Assembly (NCBI GenBank): GCA_030625995.1
Contig: DAOUPU010000095.1
Span: 1 to 8,762, forward strand
Reading direction: 5' to 3'
Source of the DNA: Flavobacteriaceae bacterium
Lineage (GTDB): Bacteria > Bacteroidota > Bacteroidia > Flavobacteriales > Flavobacteriaceae
DNA length: 8,762 nt
A program made the position numbers and the translations under genes. Each line of letters begins with the position of its first letter. The stretch's first letter is position 1. This document shows positions 1 through 6,254 of this stretch, in pieces. The notes under the pieces are model-generated. The model was not told the origin of the DNA. It saw nothing but the letters and a program-made list of their open reading frames with translations, and searched no databases.

Positions 1-18
1 CAACTCATTAGCCATATT

Positions 19-60
19 ATATCAGCTTCGCAAAGTCAGGAGACTTTGCGAAGCTGATAT
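19..60. repeat. Perfect 19-bp inverted repeat with 4-nt loop
   Basis: Positions 19-37 are exactly complementary to 42-60, leaving an AGGA loop at 38-41. The stem includes GCTTCGCAAAGTC and its complement and would form a very stable hairpin. Neither strand has a T-run directly after the stem, so it is not a canonical intrinsic terminator, and a proper one already sits at 79-113. It could be an intergenic palindromic repeat, part of a small mobile element, or a structure belonging to the unseen neighbour to the left. The pairing is seen directly; the function is unknown. Confidence 0.75.
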
Positions 61-78
61 TAAGAGAAGGTGAAATAC

Positions 79-113
79 AAAAAAAAGCCCTGAATAACTA
101 AATTCAGGGCTTT
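79..113 (-). terminator. Intrinsic terminator of the amylase gene
   Basis: A 12-bp stem (84-95 paired with 102-113, core AGCCCTGAAT) encloses a 6-nt loop. Read on the minus strand it is followed by a run of eight T (the A-run at 79-86). It begins 18 nt after the stop codon of the GH13 gene, which is the expected place for a Rho-independent terminator. The T-run is much stronger in the minus-strand direction; only three T follow on the plus strand. Confidence 0.9.
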
Positions 114-130
114 AATTGAATTAATCAAAA

Positions 131-2869
131 TTAATCAAAAACTAACCTTCGACTAGTACTGCCATATTCAGTACTAATTTTTACTATATAAATTGACGGT
201 TTTAAAGATGAAATATCGTATTGCTTACCGGTATTAAAAGATCCCGAGAAACTTTTGATCTTTCTTCCCAGAACATCATAGATCTCCACTTTTTCAACAG
301 ACTTGTTTATTTTAAAGAACCCATGGGTTGGGTTTGGATATAAAAGAAGTCCACTTTCAATTTCGGCAATTTCTTCAACTGGCAATGGATCCTGTAGCAT
401 TTTGGTTGTATATAAACGATATTCCCCTGCTTGTAAAGAAATAGGTGTATTTGTGTTGGTCACATTTAATTGTGCCCCTGTATAGTATTCATACCAAGTA
501 CCTGTTTTAGTGAATGTTGGATTTATGGATTGCGTTGTAACGTCAAAATTTCCTAAAACAACTACGTCCATATCACTATGTCGTAAAACAACACTTTTTA
601 CTAAAGTATTTACGTTCAATGTGAAATCGGTGGTACTAAATGCAGGTTGCTCCTTTTTAAAGGCAATTAGTGTAGCCCAAACATCGTATATTTTTCTTCT
701 GTCCGGGTCATCAAAATAATCCCATCGAACTGGTTTTCTACCTGTTCTTCCATTCAAATTTATGTCGAAGTCATAACCTACTTCACCAAACATCCAAATC
801 ATTTTTGGCCCCGGAATGGTAAACAAAAAATTACCTGCCGTCTCTTCTCTGGACAAAGCAATAGTTTTATCTTTTACATCGTAACTGGCATTGCTACTGT
901 TTCCAAAGGTGATATTCTTGTACATCAAACGTTGTTCGTCATGACTTTCCATATAGCCCAGGACATGAGGATCAGTCCAAGTTCTTTTTTGATAGGAGAT
1001 CCATGAAATATCTTCTTTGGAACCATTGCCCCAGCCCATGGTATTTTCACCATAGGGGTGATTCAAATTTCCCCATAGCATAAATCCATAATCAGAAAAT
1101 TCTTCTTCCTCGTCATTATCAGCGAAATGCTCTAATATGTTATAAGTATCAGGGTTAACAGACCATACAAAATCTCCGTATTCTTTTATTATTGCAATAC
1201 GCGTTGCGTCATATCGCCCCCATGCAGTTACATCTCCTAAAGTGTTCTTTTGTGTAAATCCTTTGGACAGGTCAAAACGAAAACCATCCACTCTAAATTC
1301 CTCCAACCAATACTGCAGAGTTTGCTTTACATAGTCTTTTGTATAGGCGCTTTCATGATTAAAATCATTACCTACATTAAAATCGTGTTTTGGTATTGGG
1401 TTTAACCATGGGTTATCTGCTGCTGGTCTGTTATTCCCTGAATCCCAATATAATTGAGCTAAGGGACTTTGTCCAAAGGCCTGGTTATAAACTACATCTA
1501 AAATAACTGCTATTCCTCGTTTATGGCATTCATCAACAAAGGCTTTCAATACATTCTTAGTGCCATAAGCCTTATCCATTGCTCCATGAAAAGAAGGGTT
1601 ATAGCCCCAGCTATCATTTCCTTCGAACTCACTCATAGGCATTAACTCTATGGCATTAACACCCAAATCTTCCAGATAGTCCAGATGTTCCATAGCCTTT
1701 ATTAAATCGCCAATATCATTTGTATTTACAACCGAAAAATCTCGGATCAACAATTCATAAACAATTAAATTATTCTGATCCGGCGGTGTAAAATTATTTA
1801 CCTTCCAATTATAACTGGCCTCATTCATTTTAAAAGTAGACACTATACCGGTAGTTAACGCCACGGGATAGGGCTTTAAATTTGGATAGGTCACGGAAGG
1901 AATATACTGATCGTTACTCGGATCTAAAATTTTTGTTCCGTATGGATCGGCTATGGTAAGATCATAATCCACATAATATTGGTAGGCATATTCTACATTT
2001 GGGTCGAGGCCCGAAATGGTAATCCAAAATTGATCCCCATCTTTTTTCATCTGATAATTTTCATCCAAATTAAAATCGTTGAATTCTCCTAAAAGAAATA
2101 CATCCGTCTTGTTTGGTACGGTAAGCACAAATGTTACTGTTCCATTACCATTATTGTTAAAACCATTTTTAACGCCATTTGGCAATGGCGAAGTTTGTGT
2201 TGTTGTTTTAACGTAAACTGTTTTTTCATCTGTTGCAGTATCCGGATCTTTATCGGCATCCACTTTGACAACATGACTTCCAGAAGTTGTGAAAGTATAG
2301 GTAGAGCTAATTAAAGTACTCCCAAAAACGATTTTTTGAGAAACATTATCCACAAATAACTCCAGATCAGCACTCAAGGAAGACTCAGCGGATAAAGTTA
2401 CAACCTGATTTAAATTATATACTTCATTATTGTTTGCAGGCTCGGTGAGTACCACATTTAAGCCATCTTCGTAAAGCTGTATAAATATATCCGGGCTGGT
2501 TTGTTTGGAAGAATCGGAAGAACGAAAAACAAAATCGAGTTCAGATATTGTTTTTCCTGCAGTAACCCCGTAATAAGTAAATACTTCAGGGGTGATAACA
2601 AGCTGATAGGTTGTATTGTTAATTTTTGTTAGTTGAGGGCTGGTAGAATTGTCTCCCCAGTCTCCAAAAACATTTTGCCAACGGGCACCATCTACGGTAA
2701 CACCGGTATGTGCATATACATCTCCGGTATAGCCCTCTAAACCAGTACCTGTAGTTACCAAAGTTACTGTAATTTCATCATTTGGCGTAGGGACTGCCGG
2801 GCTGGTAGTTACTTGCGCATATATCATAAAGGGAAAGAAAAATAATAAGAAAAGTAGTTTTTTTATCAT
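131..2869 (-). CDS. Secreted multidomain GH13 alpha-amylase-family enzyme with T9SS sorting domain
   Basis: This 912-residue enzyme is predicted to hydrolyse alpha-1,4-glucan (starch) outside the cell. It starts with a signal peptide ending YAQ (cleavage near residue 19) and has no lipobox. Residues ~20-135 form a beta-rich module common at the N-terminus of Bacteroidota amylases, and ~138-222 look Ig-like. Residues ~235-325 look like a CBM48/E-set module (VFLLGEFNDFN). The GH13 barrel spans ~366-745. Catalytic residues are visible: nucleophile Asp533 in GFRFDLSKG, acid/base Glu580 in ILEHF, and Asp644 in MESHDEQR. Region I reads DVVYNQ (458-463), with Gln where GH13 enzymes normally have His. 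Residues ~840-912 (LYPNPTHG, then DVLGRK and a basic end) form a type A T9SS sorting domain, so the enzyme should be secreted or surface-attached through T9SS, unlike the lipoprotein SusG of Bacteroides. It lies 130 nt downstream of the susE-like gene, beyond a terminator. Exact specificity (amylase or pullulanase-like) cannot be fixed from sequence alone. Confidence 0.93.
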   Translation of the reverse strand: MIKKLLFLLFFFPFMIYAQVTTSPAVPTPNDEITVTLVTTGTGLEGYTGDVYAHTGVTVDGARWQNVFGDWGDNSTSPQLTKINNTTYQLVITPEVFTYYGVTAGKTISELDFVFRSSDSSKQTSPDIFIQLYEDGLNVVLTEPANNNEVYNLNQVVTLSAESSLSADLELFVDNVSQKIVFGSTLISSTYTFTTSGSHVVKVDADKDPDTATDEKTVYVKTTTQTSPLPNGVKNGFNNNGNGTVTFVLTVPNKTDVFLLGEFNDFNLDENYQMKKDGDQFWITISGLDPNVEYAYQYYVDYDLTIADPYGTKILDPSNDQYIPSVTYPNLKPYPVALTTGIVSTFKMNEASYNWKVNNFTPPDQNNLIVYELLIRDFSVVNTNDIGDLIKAMEHLDYLEDLGVNAIELMPMSEFEGNDSWGYNPSFHGAMDKAYGTKNVLKAFVDECHKRGIAVILDVVYNQAFGQSPLAQLYWDSGNNRPAADNPWLNPIPKHDFNVGNDFNHESAYTKDYVKQTLQYWLEEFRVDGFRFDLSKGFTQKNTLGDVTAWGRYDATRIAIIKEYGDFVWSVNPDTYNILEHFADNDEEEEFSDYGFMLWGNLNHPYGENTMGWGNGSKEDISWISYQKRTWTDPHVLGYMESHDEQRLMYKNITFGNSSNASYDVKDKTIALSREETAGNFLFTIPGPKMIWMFGEVGYDFDINLNGRTGRKPVRWDYFDDPDRRKIYDVWATLIAFKKEQPAFSTTDFTLNVNTLVKSVVLRHSDMDVVVLGNFDVTTQSINPTFTKTGTWYEYYTGAQLNVTNTNTPISLQAGEYRLYTTKMLQDPLPVEEIAEIESGLLLYPNPTHGFFKINKSVEKVEIYDVLGRKIKSFSGSFNTGKQYDISSLKPSIYIVKISTEYGSTSRRLVFD

Positions 2870-2911
2870 ATGGTAAATTTAATAATAATATAATTATAGT
2901 GTTTAATCTTT

Positions 2912-2951
2912 ACACACCCCTAACCCCTCTCAAGAGGGGAAATTAGTGTGT
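2912..2951. repeat. GC-rich imperfect palindrome, REP-like
   Basis: In an AT-rich intergenic gap, CCCCTCT (2924-2930) pairs with AGAGGGG (2933-2939). The arms extend outward through TAA/TTA (2921-2923 with 2943-2945) and ACACAC/GTGTGT (2912-2917 with 2946-2951), with 3-nt bulges on each side. The G/C-run composition differs sharply from its surroundings and resembles the dispersed intergenic palindromes (REP-like elements) of Bacteroidota. It abuts the terminator at 2953-2986. The pairing is seen directly; the REP label is inference, because copy number cannot be checked within one window. Confidence 0.5.
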
Positions 2952-2952
2952 T

Positions 2953-2986
2953 AAAAAAAGGCTGTTTTTTACAACAGCCTTTTTTA
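2953..2986 (-). terminator. Intrinsic terminator after the susCDE trio, probably bidirectional
   Basis: A 13-bp stem (2954-2966 with 2973-2985, core AAGGCTGTT) closes a 6-nt loop, with A-runs on one arm and T-runs on the other. In the minus-strand direction the stem ends in GCC followed by seven T. It begins 14 nt after the susE-like stop codon. It should end or attenuate the susC-susD-susE transcript before the amylase gene. The near-symmetry would let it work on the plus strand too, although no plus-strand gene is seen here. Confidence 0.88.
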
Positions 2987-2999
2987 ATTATTAAATAAA

Positions 3000-4325
3000 T
3001 TACTTAGCCGTAATCGTATAAGTAGGAGTATCCGGATTAGTAAAATCTAATTCGATATCATAATTCCCGGCAACACTAGGAATATTATCTCCATCTTGAT
3101 CCAGAGTGCCATCAAGACCGGTATCGCCATAATTTATACCCCAGTCATTGTTTATTCTGAATTTAATTTCACCGTCTAAAAGAGGTACATTCATCGCGTG
3201 ATAAATTCCTTCTTTACTATAATCCGGAGTGAAAGGGAAATCTGGTGTGGCTCCCCAATCATTATAACCGGAACCTACTACGCCATAAACTTCCGTTGGC
3301 TCAAGACTGTAAGTAAGATCATTAAAATCAGCTATTATTTGATAATAACCAGCCGTTACAGGAATGTTATCTCCATCCTGATCTAAAGTTCCATCAAGAC
3401 CTGTATCCCCGTAATTGATTGTCCAGGAATTACCCAAACGTATTTTCATTTCTCCCTCACCCAATTGTACTACAGCTCTCCAGGTATCTGAGAAAGGATC
3501 ATAGGTCAATGGCATATCGGGGCCATCCCATCCGTTGATTGTTGCATCACCCACTAAGCCCCATCCATATGGTTCAATAGTATAGGTAAGTGCTACCTCA
3601 TTAAAGGTGACCTTATAAGTTCCGGCATCAACAGGAATATTAGCTCCACCCGGTTGTAAAGTACCATCGTTGGCATCTGATCCAAAGTTTACATCCCAGG
3701 AATTGTCTTTTCTGATTTTCCATTCACCATCTGCAAGCGTCGTATAAGCAACAAATGTATTGGCTTGTGTGGTGGATTTATAGAAAGGTACATCCGGTCC
3801 ATCCCATCCATTAGGTGCAGCACCTCCAACCAATCCCCAAGGTGAGGATAGATCAAGAACTGCAGAATAGGCAGTTGCCGTAAATGGACTAGACGGAGAA
3901 TCAATGCTTTCCGTAGAAGACAAGATTGCCCTAACTTGCGCAATCAATTGCGTTGGGTTATCCGGTTCAACCCCTAAATTCAAGAGCAATTTGTTCAGTT
4001 CTTCTGTTTCAAAAACTTTTTCAATGTCTTTACCCACTGAAACGATCTGTGGTGTGCTAAAGTCACCTCCATCAAAATCAATCAATAATTGGTAATGATA
4101 AGCGGCAGCAAATCCAAATTCGGGCTTTGTCCAGTTAATTTTCATCGCAGGGGTTCCCGCTTCAGATTCCTTCAAAACAACATCTTCCGGCAAAATTTGT
4201 TCTATGACCGTTGACGCAGATGGATTCAAAACTGCCTGATCCTCCACTTCCTGACAAGAACCCAAAAGGAGGGATATTGCAAGTAAGGTCAATATTTTAT
4301 TTATAAATATTTTCATAATTTTCAT
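3000..4325 (-). CDS. susE: SusE-like surface lipoprotein with three tandem starch-binding-type domains
   Basis: This 441-residue protein is a predicted cell-surface lipoprotein that binds starch. The signal peptide ends in lipobox LLGSC with Cys24, and the following QEVED is acidic, as in Bacteroidota surface-export signals. Residues ~40-155 match the SusE N-terminal Ig-like domain (MKINWTKPEFG, YHYQLLIDFDG). Three homologous repeats follow at ~162-253, 255-343 and 347-441. Each carries variants of WGLVG..NGWDGPD, GE.K.R...W and NYGD..LDGTL...G.NIP, and ends in a TYT/TYS strand. These match the SusE/SusF family of starch-binding modules. Bacteroides SusE has two such modules and SusF three, so this protein is SusE-like in its N-terminus and SusF-like in module number. 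No separate SusF gene is present in the window. It begins 10 nt after susD, indicating an operon. Translation could also start at Met4; the signal peptide works either way. A fourth copy of the module lies inside the neighbouring SusD. Confidence 0.9.
   Translation of the reverse strand: MKIMKIFINKILTLLAISLLLGSCQEVEDQAVLNPSASTVIEQILPEDVVLKESEAGTPAMKINWTKPEFGFAAAYHYQLLIDFDGGDFSTPQIVSVGKDIEKVFETEELNKLLLNLGVEPDNPTQLIAQVRAILSSTESIDSPSSPFTATAYSAVLDLSSPWGLVGGAAPNGWDGPDVPFYKSTTQANTFVAYTTLADGEWKIRKDNSWDVNFGSDANDGTLQPGGANIPVDAGTYKVTFNEVALTYTIEPYGWGLVGDATINGWDGPDMPLTYDPFSDTWRAVVQLGEGEMKIRLGNSWTINYGDTGLDGTLDQDGDNIPVTAGYYQIIADFNDLTYSLEPTEVYGVVGSGYNDWGATPDFPFTPDYSKEGIYHAMNVPLLDGEIKFRINNDWGINYGDTGLDGTLDQDGDNIPSVAGNYDIELDFTNPDTPTYTITAK
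3003..3287 (-). repeat. SusE repeat 3 (starch-binding-type domain, divergent N-terminal half)
   Basis: Encodes residues ~347-441. The C-terminal half (INYGDTGLDGTLDQDGDNIP) is identical over 20 residues to repeat 2. The N-terminal half reads VYGVVGSGYNDWGATPDF and lacks the NGWDGPD motif of the other copies, so ligand contacts there may differ. Confidence 0.85.
3297..3563 (-). repeat. SusE repeat 2 (starch-binding-type domain)
   Basis: Encodes residues ~255-343. It begins WGLVGDATINGWDGPDM and contains GEMKIRLGNSW and INYGDTGLDGTLDQDGDNIP. Its opening is the closest match to the opening of the copy inside SusD (15 of 17 residues identical from WGLVG to GPDM). Confidence 0.87.
3567..3842 (-). 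repeat. SusE repeat 1 (starch-binding-type domain)
   Basis: Encodes residues ~162-253, from WGLVGGAAPNGWDGPDV through GEWKIRKDNSW to TYTIEPYG. It is the most divergent copy in the loop segment, reading NFGSDANDGTLQPGGANIP rather than NYGDTGLDGTLDQDGDNIP. Confidence 0.87.
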
Positions 4326-4335
4326 CTTTTTAAAA

Positions 4336-6240
4336 TTAATAACCAGGGTTTTGCGTCAATTCAGGATTTGCAATTATATCAGCGGCAGGGATCGGATAAA
4401 GATCTCTTATGCTTGACGTAGTTTGCCCCTGTATAATTCCACCTTTCCAAGGCCAAACACCATTTTCAGAAAACTGATTAAATCGAATTAGATCTGTTCT
4501 TCTATGACTCTCCCAGTATAATTCCCTGGATCGCTCTGCCATAATAAATTCCAGAGTTAAGGCACCTGCATTGATATTTCCACCCGCATTACCATAAGCT
4601 CTTTCTCTTATCATATTGATATAGCCTGCTGCTGTGCCGGCATCGCCACCACCACCTCTCAAGAATACTTCAGCATACATTAAATATGCGTCCGCCAATC
4701 TGAAAACAGGAAAATCAATGTCGCAAAATGTTCCTGAACCATCAACTCCTCTATCACCATTTACAGTAACATTACGCCATTTGGTAATTGCATATCCCTG
4801 AGAAAAATCAAAAGGATTTTCAATTTCTAAGCTTTGCCCATCTATATGGAACATTTCTCTTTTGTCTCCGGAAAACGGAGAAAGAGTATAGGTTAAATTC
4901 CCTAAGTTCATGGTAATAAAATAAACACCATCTGCAGGGATTGGTATATTATCACCTCCCGGGTCTAACGTTCCATCAAGACCATTGTCCCCATAATTTA
5001 CACCCCAATCTTCATCAAATCTAAATTTAATTTCACCCGCAACTAAATTGGCGTAAAGGGCATAATTATCAGTGGAAGTTTCGTACATCTCCATATCAGG
5101 ACCATCCCAACCATTGGTAGTTGCACTACCAACTAATCCCCAATCTGACAGAGTACCTAAACCGTCATTCAACCCAGATAAATCAGCCGCAAATTTTTCA
5201 ACAAAAGTGCTTGTGGTTCTTAAACCACCCCAACCACCATCGATCCCAAAAATATTTGGATCCATAGTTCCGCCTACTGCAGCGTGAGTAATATAGGTAG
5301 TTCCACCCCATCCTGTAATATTGATCCCGTCGAAACGAACAGAAAAAATAGTTTCATTTTGAGATCCATTACTTTCGTTATCCGCTAAGAACAAATAATT
5401 GTATTCAGGTCCAAGAGAATAACCTCCGCCAATCACATTATTAATATAGGTCATAGCATCTGCATATCTATCCGTATTAGTATACACTTCTGCATTGAGA
5501 TATAATTTAGCAAGCAACATCCATGCCGCTCCTTTGTCTGCTCTACCCAGCTCATTTCCACGAGGTGCCTTTAATTGTGGCTCAATTGCCAAAAGTTCTG
5601 ATTCTATAAAACTGAATACCTCTGTTCTTGATTTTTGCTCCGGAAAGAAGTTTCCAACAACATCATCTTCAGTCACAAAAGGAATAGCTCCAAAGAAATC
5701 AATACCATGCCAATAGCTTAATGCTCTCATAAATCGAGCTTCAGCCCTAAATTCTGCAATTTTAGCCTTTAATTCACCGTCAACTCCTCTACCACTCAAT
5801 TTCTCCTCTGTGGTTTCTCTTAAGAATTGATTTACCAATCCAATTTGAAAATAGATCCTGTAGTACATTGCTGCAATGAACTCGTTTGCCGGTGTCCAAA
5901 CCTGATTGTGCAGATCGTGAATAGTTCCATCATTCCAGGCAATTATAGCTTCTTCGGTAGATAGTTCCTGCAAATTATAATACAATCGAACATAATTTGA
6001 GAAGTGACCATCAATTCCTTGAATATCTGCATCATCCAGATCTTGTCCGTTAATAGCTAATCCTCCATAGATCTTAGCCATAAATTGTTCGTAGGACTCT
6101 TCGTTTTCAAAGGCTTGCTCCGAGGTAAGTTCCGTAATCGGTTCTTTATCCAATACATCCTCGCATGAGCTAACCAAAAGTGTAAGCATTAATGTGATAA
6201 TGCCTAAACTAAATTTTATTTTATTATTTAACATTTTCAT
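4336..6240 (-). CDS. susD: SusD/RagB-family lipoprotein with an embedded SusE-type domain
   Basis: This 634-residue surface lipoprotein is the glycan-binding lid on its SusC partner. The signal peptide ends LVSSC (Cys26), followed by acidic EDVLDKEP. Family signatures are present at both ends: EPITELTSEQAF, helical TPR-like segments (FRAEARFMRALSYWHGIDFFGAIPFVT; GAAWMLLAKLYLNAEVY) and the C-terminal MAERSRELYWESHRRTDLIRF, LYPIPAADIIANPELTQNPGY. Typical SusD proteins are about 500-550 residues; this one is longer because residues ~366-456 are a complete SusE-type starch-binding domain. It lies between the SusD segments ending FVEKF (346-350) and starting DKREMFHIDGQSLEI (459 on). Without it the length is about 543. 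The frame runs through without interruption. The gene starts 14 nt after susC and ends 10 nt before the susE-like gene, so co-expression is expected. Met3 is an alternative start. The family assignment is secure; starch as ligand is inferred from the neighbours and the embedded domain. Confidence 0.95.
   Translation of the reverse strand: MKMLNNKIKFSLGIITLMLTLLVSSCEDVLDKEPITELTSEQAFENEESYEQFMAKIYGGLAINGQDLDDADIQGIDGHFSNYVRLYYNLQELSTEEAIIAWNDGTIHDLHNQVWTPANEFIAAMYYRIYFQIGLVNQFLRETTEEKLSGRGVDGELKAKIAEFRAEARFMRALSYWHGIDFFGAIPFVTEDDVVGNFFPEQKSRTEVFSFIESELLAIEPQLKAPRGNELGRADKGAAWMLLAKLYLNAEVYTNTDRYADAMTYINNVIGGGYSLGPEYNYLFLADNESNGSQNETIFSVRFDGINITGWGGTTYITHAAVGGTMDPNIFGIDGGWGGLRTTSTFVEKFAADLSGLNDGLGTLSDWGLVGSATTNGWDGPDMEMYETSTDNYALYANLVAGEIKFRFDEDWGVNYGDNGLDGTLDPGGDNIPIPADGVYFITMNLGNLTYTLSPFSGDKREMFHIDGQSLEIENPFDFSQGYAITKWRNVTVNGDRGVDGSGTFCDIDFPVFRLADAYLMYAEVFLRGGGGDAGTAAGYINMIRERAYGNAGGNINAGALTLEFIMAERSRELYWESHRRTDLIRFNQFSENGVWPWKGGIIQGQTTSSIRDLYPIPAADIIANPELTQNPGY
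4873..5145 (-). repeat. SusE-type starch-binding domain inserted within SusD
   Basis: Encodes SusD residues ~366-456. It begins DWGLVGSATTNGWDGPDM, continues through GEIKFRFDEDWGVNYGD and LDGTLDPGGDNIP, and ends TYTLSPF. Its first part is closest to SusE repeat 2. The segment GEIKFR to NIP is closest to SusE repeat 3 (25 of 32 residues identical, against 21 of 32 for repeat 2). Both flanks are ordinary SusD sequence. The homology is visible by eye in protein and DNA; starch binding is inferred from the family. Confidence 0.92.
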
Positions 6241-6254
6241 CTGTCTGTTGTTTT

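Noticed and set aside
2870..2910. Promoter for the amylase gene
   Set aside because: The leader is AT-rich, but I found no convincing TTTG / TAnnTTTG pair at suitable spacing, so I do not annotate one.
3003..3842. SusE repeats as a DNA-level tandem repeat or CRISPR-like array
   Set aside because: The units are about 90 codons long and diverged in DNA; they are protein-domain repeats with no spacer structure.
3689..3943. 84-codon minus-strand open frame overlapping the susE-like gene in another frame
   Set aside because: It is a frame shadow of repeat 1 and its surroundings; the susE frame shows clear family signatures throughout.
4873..5145. SusD insertion as an assembly artefact or gene fusion error
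   Set aside because: Both junctions are in frame, SusD sequence resumes directly afterwards, and the module differs at many positions from every SusE repeat, so it is not a misplaced copy of one of them.
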